Below, piece after piece: positions 43,207-52,282 of a stretch of 64,000 nt of DNA. A program made the translations under genes and the position numbers. The notes under the pieces were generated by a model. The model had not been told where the DNA came from and ran no database searches. It saw only the letters and a list, made by a program, of their open reading frames with translations. This DNA is from JAFLBI01 sp964616465 (GTDB taxonomy: Bacteria > Bacteroidota > Bacteroidia > Chitinophagales > Chitinophagaceae). How positions within the stretch are numbered: position 1 is the first letter of the stretch; each line of letters opens with the position of its first letter. The stretch is from the NCBI GenBank assembly GCA_964616465.1, contig CAZTTO010000010.1, forward strand, positions 71,749 to 135,748. The letters are read 5' to 3'.

Positions 43207-44586
43207 ATGAAGTGGAAAATCGCCTGCTCACTGTTTTTATTGATGATTGCATTAGGTGCATTCTCAGTTCGCTCCACCAATCCTACACCCGAGCCAATAC
43301 CCGCGAATCCCCAAACATTAGGTGATGCGAAAAAGGGATGGAATTACTTGATTTATGGTGATTTCATTAAAAGCGGACTCCCACTTCCCTTATTCAAACT
43401 GGTTCAAGGAAAAGATCCTAATAACTATTTACAGCGCACTGGTGAATCTGCACAAATTCCTCATGGCTTCAATTTGGTACAACATGAAAATGGAACTACT
43501 ATCGTAGTGCCAACCTGTTTGCAATGCCATGCGCAGGAAATGGACGGACAATTATTTGTTGGACTTGGAAATACATTTCTCGATTTCACTCAATTTGGAA
43601 AAGAAAGAAATGGCCCTGCTGGTTTTGCTTCTAAAATGTTGAAAGCAATGTCTCCTAAATGGGAAGAATCAACCAGCACAATTATTCGATCCTTTTCTAC
43701 AATTGGTCCACTTATGCATACAGAAGTGGTTGGAGTGAATGCCGCTGATAGACTCGCCACATTATTAGTAGCTCATCGCGATCCACAAACATTAGAATGG
43801 CAGAAGAATCCTGTGCTACCTATCCCGCCAGAAGTTACTCCAACAGATGTACCAGCGTGGTGGCTGTTGAAAAAGAAAAATGCTATGTTTTATAATGGCT
43901 TTGGAAGAGGCGATTTTGGCAAATTCTTAATGCTAAGTAACCTTCTCACTGTAAAAGATTCTGCTGAAGCAAGAGAGGTTAGCAAACACTTCGCAGATGT
44001 ATTAGCTTATATCTATAGTCTGGAAGCGCCCAAATATCCTAAAAACATTCAGCTTGAATTAGCACTAAAAGGAGAAAAAATATTTAATAAAAATTGTAGT
44101 TCTTGTCATGGTACCTACGGCGAAAAAAGTAGTTACCCTAATTTGTTGGTGCCTCCTGAAATTATAAAAACAGATACCATGCTTTTCTCCAGCAATTACC
44201 AAGAACCGCAATTCATTGACTGGTTCAATAAAAGTTGGTTTGCGCAAGGGGAAAGTCCTGCTCAATTGGTGCCAGGAAGAGGTTATGTTGCACCTCCCTT
44301 AGATGGAGTTTGGATAACCGCTCCTTACTTACACAATGGCTCTGTCCCTACTATTGAAGCGGTCTTAAATAGTCAACTAAGACCTACCTATTGGAGCAGA
44401 AATTTAAAAAATCCTGAATACGACTATAACAAGCTTGGATGGAAATATTCTACTCATACAGCAGGGCAGAATAAAAATATTTACAACACCACCTTACCAG
44501 GGTATAGCAATAAAGGTCACTACTTCGGCGACCACCTGACAAATGATGAAAGAAAAGCCTTGATTGAATACCTAAAAACATTATGA
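43207..44586 (+). CDS. di-haem cytochrome c, exported
   Basis: A 459-residue protein with an N-terminal signal peptide (MKWKIACSLFLLMIALGAF) and two c-type haem sites: C104-L-Q-C107-H and C297-S-S-C300-H. After the second site, GRGYVAPPLDGVWITAPYLHNGSVPT resembles the region around the haem in di-haem peroxidase and RoxA-like proteins. It probably acts in periplasmic electron transfer or oxidation; peroxidase activity is not proven. I start at 43207; the frame is open further upstream into groEL but only this start gives a signal peptide. Its stop abuts the helicase start. Confidence 0.85.
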   Translation: MKWKIACSLFLLMIALGAFSVRSTNPTPEPIPANPQTLGDAKKGWNYLIYGDFIKSGLPLPLFKLVQGKDPNNYLQRTGESAQIPHGFNLVQHENGTTIVVPTCLQCHAQEMDGQLFVGLGNTFLDFTQFGKERNGPAGFASKMLKAMSPKWEESTSTIIRSFSTIGPLMHTEVVGVNAADRLATLLVAHRDPQTLEWQKNPVLPIPPEVTPTDVPAWWLLKKKNAMFYNGFGRGDFGKFLMLSNLLTVKDSAEAREVSKHFADVLAYIYSLEAPKYPKNIQLELALKGEKIFNKNCSSCHGTYGEKSSYPNLLVPPEIIKTDTMLFSSNYQEPQFIDWFNKSWFAQGESPAQLVPGRGYVAPPLDGVWITAPYLHNGSVPTIEAVLNSQLRPTYWSRNLKNPEYDYNKLGWKYSTHTAGQNKNIYNTTLPGYSNKGHYFGDHLTNDERKALIEYLKTL

Positions 44587-47079
44587 TTGCAATACAATTC
44601 AGTCAAGTTGAATTTCAAATATTCTAAAGGCTATCAAGTAGTTGAACAGTGGCTACAAAAAAAAGGTTGGCAACCTTTTGCTTTCCAGTACGAAACATGG
44701 GAATCTATGTGGACTGGAAAACACGGCTTAGTGAATGCGCCCACAGGATGCGGGAAAACCTTTTCTGTTTTTTTAGGTGCAGTTATTCAGTATATCAATG
44801 AACATCCCAACGATTGGCAAACAAGAACACACAAAGAATTATACCTACTATGGGTTACTCCATTAAGGGCATTGGCTAAAGATATTGTTAGAGCTATGGA
44901 GGAAGCAGTTGAAGAAATTGGACTTCCTTGGAAAATAGCTATGCGCAATGGCGATACAGAAACAGCAGAACGACAAAAACAAAAAAAGAATCCACCTCAA
45001 GTTCTTGTCATTACACCTGAAAGCCTGCATTTACTTATTGCGCAAAAAAAACACCTGACTTTTTTTGAAGGGACTGCTTGTGTTGCAGTAGACGAATGGC
45101 ATGAACTCATTGGCAGCAAAAGAGGAGTTCAAACCGAATTAGCTATATCACATCTTGTACATAACAGTAAGCGCTCATTATTAGTTTGGGGAATTAGTGC
45201 AACCATTGGTAACTTGAATGAAGCGGCAGAGGTATTACTTCAACCTGTTCGAAATCAGCCATGGAAGCTTATTAGAGCAGAATTAGATAAAAGAATTGAA
45301 ATCATATCAATCATTCCCGATGAAATTGAAACCTATCCTTGGGCAGGTCATTTAGGCATCAAATTAGCTGAGCAACTCATTCCAATTATTGAAAGCAGTC
45401 GAACTACACTCTTGTTCATCAATACCAGGAGCATGAGTGAAATTTGGTACCAGAAAATTCTAGAGCTTGCACCACAACTCGCTGGTGCCATGGCATTGCA
45501 TCATGGAAGTATTGAAAAAGAATTAAGGGTTTGGGTAGAAGAAGCATTACATCAGGAAGTATTAAAATTGGTTGTATGTACAGCTAGCTTAGATCTTGGT
45601 GTTGACTTTAGACCAGTTGACACAGTCATTCAAGTAGGTTCCCCTAAAGGTGTATCTCGATTTTTACAAAGAGCAGGAAGAAGTGGTCACCAACCAGGTG
45701 CTATTAGTAAAATATTTTTTCTTCCCACGCACTCACTTGAATTGATGGAAGCTGCGGCTTTAAAATCAGCTCTCTCCTACCATCATATTGAAGCGAAACA
45801 ACCCTTGCAACTTTGCTTTGATGTACTAGTACAATATTTATGTACACTAGCAACAGGTGATGGATTTGAAGCAGAAGATGCATTCCATGAAATTCAGAAT
45901 ACATTTTGTTTTCAAGAAATCAGTCAAGAAGAGTGGCAGGAACTTCTTCATTTAATTACAAAAGGCGGCAACTCTTTACAAGCCTATGATGAATTTAGGA
46001 AAGTAGATATTGAAGACAAGAAGTATATTATAAAAAGCAGGAGAATTGCCCTAAGACACAGAATGAATATTGGCACCATTGTTAGTGATGCTTTACTGAA
46101 GGTAAAAACCATTCAAGGAAAATACCTCGGCACTATTGAAGAATGGTTTGTCAGCAAGTTAGAGCCTGGAACTGTGTTTACGTTAGCAGGAAGAAACTTA
46201 GAGTTGGTTGGAATGAAAGATATGACTGCAATTGTTAAGCCATCTAAATCAAAAAAATCTTTGGTACCTAGCTGGATGGGTGGAAGAATGCCGCTTACTG
46301 CCAATTTAGGTATCCTACTTCGTCAGACTCTGAATTTGGTACGCGAACAGGCTTTTGAAAACTGGCCCACAGAACTTCAAGCTTTAAAGTACTTATTTGA
46401 GATTCAACAAGACCTATCGCATATACCGCAAAAAGATGAATTGTTGATAGAATACATCGTAACAAAAGACGGATATCACTTATTCGTACATCCATTTGAA
46501 GGTAGACTGGTACATGAAGCAATGGCTGCAATTGTTGCTTATCGCATTAGTCTTATTCAGCCAATTACTTTTTCAATTGCCATGAATGATTACAGCTTTG
46601 AACTATTGAGCGACCAACCTTTACCTATTGACGAAATTGATTTGTATAGTTTATTTTCAACCAACCAGCTTTTATTAGACATACAAAAGAGTGTGAATGC
46701 AGCAGAAATGGCTAAACGAAAGTTCAGAGATATAGCAGTCATAGGTGGACTCATCTTTCAAGGATTTCCTGGCGAACAGAAAAAAGCCAGACACCTACAG
46801 TCATCTGCATCGCTTTTGTTTCAAGTGTTTCAAGAGTATGAACCGAATAATGTGTTACTCCGACAAGCCTATCAGGAAGTGTTTGACCAACAAATGGAAG
46901 AACAAAGGCTTCGACAAGCACTTGACAGAATACAATCGTCTGAAATCATTTTGAAAAAACCAACCAAGTTAACTCCATTCTCTTTCCCAGTGAAAGTAGA
47001 CGGATTAAATAGAGAAAATTTAAGTTCAGAAAGATTAGAAGACAGGGTTAAACGAATGCAAGAACAACTTAAAAAATAA
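44587..47079 (+). CDS. ligase-associated DNA damage response DEXH-box helicase (Lhr-like)
   Basis: An 830-residue ATP-dependent DNA helicase. Motifs: Q-motif region WQPFAFQYETWESMW, Walker A NAPTGCGKTFS, TPLRALAKDI, Walker B VAVDEWHELIGSKRG, WGISATIG, and the RecA2 parts LLFINTRS and RFLQRAGRSGHQPG. The Lhr-type winged-helix and DUF4145-like C-terminus follow. It works with PdeM, a ligase and an exonuclease in DNA repair. No in-frame ATG lies before the Q motif, so translation must begin at a non-ATG codon, most simply TTG 44587, directly after the cytochrome stop. Confidence 0.93.
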   Translation: MQYNSVKLNFKYSKGYQVVEQWLQKKGWQPFAFQYETWESMWTGKHGLVNAPTGCGKTFSVFLGAVIQYINEHPNDWQTRTHKELYLLWVTPLRALAKDIVRAMEEAVEEIGLPWKIAMRNGDTETAERQKQKKNPPQVLVITPESLHLLIAQKKHLTFFEGTACVAVDEWHELIGSKRGVQTELAISHLVHNSKRSLLVWGISATIGNLNEAAEVLLQPVRNQPWKLIRAELDKRIEIISIIPDEIETYPWAGHLGIKLAEQLIPIIESSRTTLLFINTRSMSEIWYQKILELAPQLAGAMALHHGSIEKELRVWVEEALHQEVLKLVVCTASLDLGVDFRPVDTVIQVGSPKGVSRFLQRAGRSGHQPGAISKIFFLPTHSLELMEAAALKSALSYHHIEAKQPLQLCFDVLVQYLCTLATGDGFEAEDAFHEIQNTFCFQEISQEEWQELLHLITKGGNSLQAYDEFRKVDIEDKKYIIKSRRIALRHRMNIGTIVSDALLKVKTIQGKYLGTIEEWFVSKLEPGTVFTLAGRNLELVGMKDMTAIVKPSKSKKSLVPSWMGGRMPLTANLGILLRQTLNLVREQAFENWPTELQALKYLFEIQQDLSHIPQKDELLIEYIVTKDGYHLFVHPFEGRLVHEAMAAIVAYRISLIQPITFSIAMNDYSFELLSDQPLPIDEIDLYSLFSTNQLLLDIQKSVNAAEMAKRKFRDIAVIGGLIFQGFPGEQKKARHLQSSASLLFQVFQEYEPNNVLLRQAYQEVFDQQMEEQRLRQALDRIQSSEIILKKPTKLTPFSFPVKVDGLNRENLSSERLEDRVKRMQEQLKK

Positions 47080-47097
47080 TACACAGATATTTGCACC

Positions 47098-47751
47098 ATG
47101 CAACTCAAGGAAGTAGAGATCGATGGAAATAAATGGCTGTTATCGTCGAACAGGGTTTTATTTTGGGAACAACAAAATGCTCTTCTATTAGCAGATGCTC
47201 ATCTCGGAAAGACTGGCCATTTCAGAAAAGAAGGTATTGGTATTCCGCAAGACGTCTATCAAAAAGATTTACACCGACTATTCGACTCAATACAGTTTTT
47301 TCAAGCAAAACATGTTTGGATTATCGGCGATCTTTTTCATAGCCATGGAAATAAAGAACTGGATCTTTTTTTGAGATGGAGAAATGACTTTAGTGACACT
47401 GAATTTCATCTCGTAAAAGGCAACCACGATATTCTTCCCAAGCAGTGGTATGAAGATGCCAATATTCAAGTGCATACCAAAGAAGTCGTTATAGGTAATA
47501 TAGAACTTACACACGACCCTAAAGACTATGTAAATCCTGAGAAGTACTCACTGTCAGGTCATGTGCACCCAGGAGTGCTTATAAAAGGTTTAGGCCGACA
47601 AAAACTTCGTTTTCCTTGTTTTTATTTTGGCCAGAAGCAAGGTCTGCTTCCTGCGTTTGGTGAATTTACAGGACTATTCACCATTGAAACAAGAATTGAT
47701 GATAAATGCTTTGCTATTGTAAATCATGAATTGATTCCCATATCATGTTAA
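47098..47751 (+). CDS. pdeM: ligase-associated endonuclease PdeM (metallophosphoesterase)
   Basis: A 217-residue calcineurin-like phosphoesterase of the PdeM type. Metal-binding motifs: LLADAHLGKTGHFRKEG, IIGDLFHSHGNKE, LVKGNHDIL, LTHDPKD and SGHVHPGVLIKGLG. It acts on DNA ends with the Lhr-like helicase upstream (18-base gap). The ligase and exonuclease usually found with these genes are not in this window. Its end overlaps the deacetylase gene by seven bases. Confidence 0.93.
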   Translation: MQLKEVEIDGNKWLLSSNRVLFWEQQNALLLADAHLGKTGHFRKEGIGIPQDVYQKDLHRLFDSIQFFQAKHVWIIGDLFHSHGNKELDLFLRWRNDFSDTEFHLVKGNHDILPKQWYEDANIQVHTKEVVIGNIELTHDPKDYVNPEKYSLSGHVHPGVLIKGLGRQKLRFPCFYFGQKQGLLPAFGEFTGLFTIETRIDDKCFAIVNHELIPISC

Positions 47752-48647
47752 AAATTGCATTCGATCCAATATATGCGCATCCATTGCCAGAAGGTCATCG
47801 CTTCCCTATGGTGAAATATGAACTCATACCTGAACAATTGCTCTATGAAGGAAGCATTTCCGAAGAGAATCTTTTCAGTCCTCAAGCATGTTCAGCAGAA
47901 ATTATCTTACAAACCCATTCACCTGTTTATTATCAAAAACTCATTGATCAAACACTCAGCGCTTCTGAGCAAAGAAAAATTGGATTTCCACAATCACCTC
48001 AGTTAACCTTACGAGAAAGAATCATCACCCAAGGAACAATAGATTGCGCTCTATATGCTTTAAAATATGGCGTAGCAATGAACATAGCTGGAGGCACGCA
48101 CCATTCATTCTATGATAGAGGTGAAGGATTTTGTTTACTAAATGATATGGCTGTAGCTGCAAATTATCTGCTCAATCAGAAGCTTGCAAAACGTATTCTA
48201 ATCATTGATTTAGATGTTCACCAAGGCAATGGAACAGCCAGCTTATTTTCAAACAATGAGCAAGTATATACTTTTAGCATGCATGGTGCCCACAACTATC
48301 CCTTTCATAAAGAGCAGAGCGATTGTGATGTTCCATTGTCAGATGGAATTCAAGATGCTGAATACCTGCATTTGTTAGACTTACATCTAAAAAGAATACT
48401 AGCTACTTTCAATCCCGATTTTGCATTTTACCTATCTGGTGTTGATATTCTCGAAACCGACAAATTCGGTAAACTAAAAGTAACCATGCAAGGCTGTTCA
48501 CATAGAGATGCATTTGTATTTTCTACCCTTCAACAACACAATATACCCGTTGCAGTGGCTATGGGAGGTGGTTATTCACCCAAAGTGAAAGATATAGTTG
48601 ATGCTCATTGCCAGACTTTCCGCTTAGCACAAAGCATTTTCTTCTAG
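47745..48647 (+). CDS. histone deacetylase family hydrolase
   Basis: A 300-residue zinc amidohydrolase of the class II HDAC/AcuC/acetylpolyamine type. Visible active-site motifs are AGGTHHSFYDRGEGFCLLND with the tandem His, DLDVHQGNGTA with zinc-binding Asp and His, and YLSGVDILETD with the last Asp. It removes acyl groups from lysine, acetoin-related or polyamine substrates; which one is unclear. It overlaps pdeM by seven bases, so it is translationally coupled to the DNA repair pair. Confidence 0.92.
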   Translation: MLKIAFDPIYAHPLPEGHRFPMVKYELIPEQLLYEGSISEENLFSPQACSAEIILQTHSPVYYQKLIDQTLSASEQRKIGFPQSPQLTLRERIITQGTIDCALYALKYGVAMNIAGGTHHSFYDRGEGFCLLNDMAVAANYLLNQKLAKRILIIDLDVHQGNGTASLFSNNEQVYTFSMHGAHNYPFHKEQSDCDVPLSDGIQDAEYLHLLDLHLKRILATFNPDFAFYLSGVDILETDKFGKLKVTMQGCSHRDAFVFSTLQQHNIPVAVAMGGGYSPKVKDIVDAHCQTFRLAQSIFF

Positions 48648-48752
48648 ATACAACTCCAGTGTTTATTTTTTTCTAAACGCTAACATATTTTTAGCATTTC
48701 TTTTTGAAACCTAGCACGAGAATTGAAACATATGTATAAAAACAAATTACAT

Positions 48753-49667
48753 ATGAAACCAATAACATTACTCTTAACCGCCGTTGTTGCAGGCACACTC
48801 AGTTCCTGCACCGTTATTCGACAAGGAGAGGTGGGTGTTAAACGCCGCCTTGGTAAAATTGATCCAGTAACCGTTGAACAAGGTCCGAGGGGATATAACC
48901 TGTTCACAACAAAAATTTTGAAAATCCCTACTCGTGTCGTTAACCTCAATCTTAAGCCGGCACTCCCTTCAAAAGAAGGTTTGACGATTGATTCAGAAAT
49001 TTCTATTCTTTATCGAATTAAACCAGAAGCTGCTCCAAAAATTGTTCAAGAAATTGGTTTAGACTACGAATCAGAAGTTATCCTTCCTGTATTTAGATCT
49101 GCTTCTGCAGATGTAACTGCTAAGTTTTTAGCAAAGGATATGCACAGTGGTGAACGTATGCAAATTGAAAATGCCATTAAAAAGCACATGTCAGAAGTGT
49201 TGGAGAAAAAAGGATTCATTATTGAAAACGTACTTATGAAGTCCATTCGTCTCCCGGCAGGACTTGCTAGAGCTATTGAAGAAAAGCTACAAGCTGAACA
49301 AGATGCTCAAAGAATGGAATTCTTAAAAGAAAGAGAGCAAAGAGATGCAGAAAGAAGAATTATTGAAGCAGAAGGTAAAAAGCAGATAGCTAGAATTCAA
49401 GCTGAAGGTGAAAAACAAGCTACTATTATTCAAGCTGAAGCAAGAAAGCAAACTATTGAAATTGAAGCCGAAGGTAAAGCAAATGCTATGCGTATTGAAG
49501 CAGATGCTACCAGAAGAGCCAATGACACTATTAATAAAACTTTGACTCCGCAGGTACTTAAGCTTCGTCAAATTGAAGCATTTAGAATGCTTTCTAATTC
49601 AAATAACAGCAAGCTCATTATTACAGACGGAAAAACTCCTTTCTTGAGTTTACCTGATAAGTTCTAA
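48753..49667 (+). CDS. prohibitin-like SPFH lipoprotein
   Basis: A 304-residue SPFH protein with an unusual lipoprotein signal peptide (MKPITLLL... LSSC), so it would be anchored by lipid rather than a membrane helix. The SPFH domain runs from about VIRQGEVGVKRRLGKIDP to ENVLMKSIRLPAGLARAI, followed by a long helical repeat rich in EAEGK/QAEG units, a predicted coiled coil. The start may also be 48732 or a TTG at 48723; 48753 gives the best signal. It ends before a shared terminator. Confidence 0.88.
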   Translation: MKPITLLLTAVVAGTLSSCTVIRQGEVGVKRRLGKIDPVTVEQGPRGYNLFTTKILKIPTRVVNLNLKPALPSKEGLTIDSEISILYRIKPEAAPKIVQEIGLDYESEVILPVFRSASADVTAKFLAKDMHSGERMQIENAIKKHMSEVLEKKGFIIENVLMKSIRLPAGLARAIEEKLQAEQDAQRMEFLKEREQRDAERRIIEAEGKKQIARIQAEGEKQATIIQAEARKQTIEIEAEGKANAMRIEADATRRANDTINKTLTPQVLKLRQIEAFRMLSNSNNSKLIITDGKTPFLSLPDKF

Positions 49668-49672
49668 TTACT

Positions 49673-49706
49673 AAAAAGCCCGCTTCATTGAAGCGGGCTT
49701 TTTTTA
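49673..49706 (+). terminator. bidirectional intrinsic terminator
   Basis: A 14-bp stem (49673-49686 with 49690-49703) with a 3-base loop and T runs on both strands separates the convergent SPFH lipoprotein and DUF5916 genes. Confidence 0.9.
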
Positions 49707-52187
49707 TGATACTCTCTTTCTTTTCAATTTCTGATAATCTAAGAAGTAAATGAGGCGCACCGTAAGCTCTTTTCCTTGAGGACGACTAAACACTTCTCGT
49801 AGATTTCGTGAATATTTATCGAACCCTTCACCTGAGAAAAACATATCCTGTGGCATCCAGTTTTTCCAACCTATAATCAATCGACTGCCATACATGAAAT
49901 CCCAAGTATAAAACATGTCTAGATTATAAGCATTATAGTTTTCATCATTCCCAGCAATAAAAGATCTATCCACCCAATTTCCTTTTGCATCCACATTAAA
50001 GAATCGATGATACTTCACATTGCTCCAATAATGCCTGGCTCGTAAAGTGATGAACATGCGTGGCGTAAAATTATAGAGCGCTTGTACCAAGGTGGTAAAT
50101 TCCCTCACATCCCTCCATCCAACAATCGGTTCTCCATTGGTTTCTCTTCTAAATGCATATCCAACATTACCAATATCTGTTGAGCCTGATCCATTAACAG
50201 ATAAACTAAAACGATCGCTGAACCTAAACCTCACACCTAATCCATAATTGAAAAAATGACTGGTATCAAAAGCAGGAGAATATGCATAACCTGCTCTAGC
50301 TTCTACATATAATCGCTTACGACTATCTGTGCTTCCATTAAATCCAAAATAATGCCAAGGCATCATTCTTATCATTCTTCCAGGTGTACGCAATTCAAAC
50401 CAATCGTGTTGCCACACTGGTTTACTATCATACACAATACTTAAATCCCAAAAGTTTTTGAAGAAATAAAACGCACGAGCATCGAGCATCAGCTCTTGCC
50501 ATACACCGGGTTTGTACAACGACTGGTTTCTAAAGCCAACTCGATAGTTATAACTCAAAAAATTCTTAGTTGGCGTAAACTGATTGTAGCTTATTTGTCC
50601 TCTTATAGTCGATTCATTAGGCGCTCTTAAAAAGCCTAAATCGTTTGGATCATATCTATCTGACTCAATAAGGTGACTAAAATTGAATTGAAACTTACCA
50701 CTCACTTTTCTAAAAGCTAGGTTCGTAGAAAAACCATCATATGGGTTCACCGAAAATATCTTACTATACCTTGCAAAACCAGCCAAATTAAAATTATTCT
50801 TTGCATCAAACAACGAGAAATCAAAAGAACTAACGTTGGCATCTCTTGCTGTTCCTGCTCTTAAAACATTCGTATTGGTAAATGTAATAGAAGACCTGTT
50901 TTTCAAAGCTTGGTCCAACACAACAATATTGTAATTGGTCAATGGCTCAGTTTCAATCCTCTCTGTTTTTCCATCTATTGTATTTTCTAATACAGCAAAA
51001 GTTGGGGCCGAAACTGCATTAAACACGCCTATTCCCAAGTTCTTTCTATTCCTTCCAGAATACTTTGAAGCATTGATTAACTGAGTTACACCCGGATTCT
51101 TAACAATGCGCAAATTGGGATCTTGTTCAGCTCTTCTTCTAACCGAAAAATATCCCGATGGAGTTAAACCAATTCTTCTTGAATAAAACAAACCTGCCTT
51201 ATTAAATAGCTCTGTCCCTTCTGTAAAGAACGGTCGGTTTTCTTGGAACATCACTTCGAAAGGAGATAAATTCAAAATAACGTTATCGGAAATAACCTGA
51301 CCAAAATCTGGTATGAGCGTACCATCATAGGTAAAGCTTTCATTCACTCCCCATTTTATATCCATTCCACCATTTCGCAGAACATCTCTTTGCACCGTTC
51401 CATCGGCTTTGGGTACACTCCTGGCGCCTGCTGTTACATAAGGAAGAAATGATAAACGTAGAGGTGGAACTAAATTTGTAAGCCCAGTTAAATCACCAAA
51501 CTGATTCACGAATCCAGCCTGATTAGGATCTATTGGATTCCAATAACTGCTTTCATTTAATCTGCGACTAAACCTTTGAAAGTTGATGCCCCAGTTTTGT
51601 ATTTCAACTTTTGCAAAACGAAGTGAAATATATGGGATCTTCATTTCAACGGTCCATCCGTTTTCAACAATTTGAACATTGCTTTCCCAAACAGCATCCC
51701 AAGAATAATCACTGGGAGGTCCCCATCCGCCTGAAACAGCTGGAGAAACTCTTCCGTCGGTTTGTACATTACGACTGGTTACTGTAAACTGAAAACCGTT
51801 TTGATCATCGTTATAAGTATCAAAAAATACTCCAAAAAAATCTACATCCTGGCGCTGCTCACCGTCTCTGGCTGTTAACTGACGACGAATGAGTTTTGGA
51901 TCATCTTTCAAGAAGGCGGCCACATAGATAGCTTCATCGTCATAAAGCAGTCGAACCTCTGCTGGTAAACTTGCAGGCTTCCCAAAATCGGGCGAGTTCA
52001 TGATAAAATCCTTTGCTACGGCTGCCTTTTGCCAAACAGTGTCGTTAATAAACCCATCTATTTTGGGAGGTTTTGCTGTTCGAGTTGCTTGAATGCTTTT
52101 TTTAGACAAACTATTGGTACCAACAGCTTGAGCAATAGAACAAACTGCAGTTAAAACACAGCACAATACCAACAAAATCTTCTTCAT
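49704..52187 (-). CDS. DUF5916 / CBM9-like outer-membrane protein
   Basis: An 827-residue exported protein with a signal peptide ending CSIAQ. The N-terminal part (about 35-230) matches a carbohydrate-binding family 9-like domain (PPKIDGFINDTVWQKA, DDPKLIRRQLTARDGEQRQD), and the rest fits DUF5916, predicted to form an outer-membrane barrel, ending FLDYQKLKRKR. The function is unknown; carbohydrate or lignin-like binding has been suggested from the CBM9 part. I choose ATG 52187; an upstream TTG is in frame. Confidence 0.88.
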   Translation of the reverse strand: MKKILLVLCCVLTAVCSIAQAVGTNSLSKKSIQATRTAKPPKIDGFINDTVWQKAAVAKDFIMNSPDFGKPASLPAEVRLLYDDEAIYVAAFLKDDPKLIRRQLTARDGEQRQDVDFFGVFFDTYNDDQNGFQFTVTSRNVQTDGRVSPAVSGGWGPPSDYSWDAVWESNVQIVENGWTVEMKIPYISLRFAKVEIQNWGINFQRFSRRLNESSYWNPIDPNQAGFVNQFGDLTGLTNLVPPLRLSFLPYVTAGARSVPKADGTVQRDVLRNGGMDIKWGVNESFTYDGTLIPDFGQVISDNVILNLSPFEVMFQENRPFFTEGTELFNKAGLFYSRRIGLTPSGYFSVRRRAEQDPNLRIVKNPGVTQLINASKYSGRNRKNLGIGVFNAVSAPTFAVLENTIDGKTERIETEPLTNYNIVVLDQALKNRSSITFTNTNVLRAGTARDANVSSFDFSLFDAKNNFNLAGFARYSKIFSVNPYDGFSTNLAFRKVSGKFQFNFSHLIESDRYDPNDLGFLRAPNESTIRGQISYNQFTPTKNFLSYNYRVGFRNQSLYKPGVWQELMLDARAFYFFKNFWDLSIVYDSKPVWQHDWFELRTPGRMIRMMPWHYFGFNGSTDSRKRLYVEARAGYAYSPAFDTSHFFNYGLGVRFRFSDRFSLSVNGSGSTDIGNVGYAFRRETNGEPIVGWRDVREFTTLVQALYNFTPRMFITLRARHYWSNVKYHRFFNVDAKGNWVDRSFIAGNDENYNAYNLDMFYTWDFMYGSRLIIGWKNWMPQDMFFSGEGFDKYSRNLREVFSRPQGKELTVRLIYFLDYQKLKRKRVS

Positions 52188-52282
52188 GGGCCGCAAAAGT
52201 CCATTTTTTTGAGTAACGGACAGGAAATAATTGACAAACGGGCTGTATCTACAATAAGCGAAAAACCCCCTGTTGGCAATTA

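Noticed and set aside
49373..49520. Tandem DNA repeat in the prohibitin-like gene
   Set aside because: The repetition is at the protein level (EAEGK/QAEG coiled-coil units) and imperfect in DNA; expected for SPFH helical tails.
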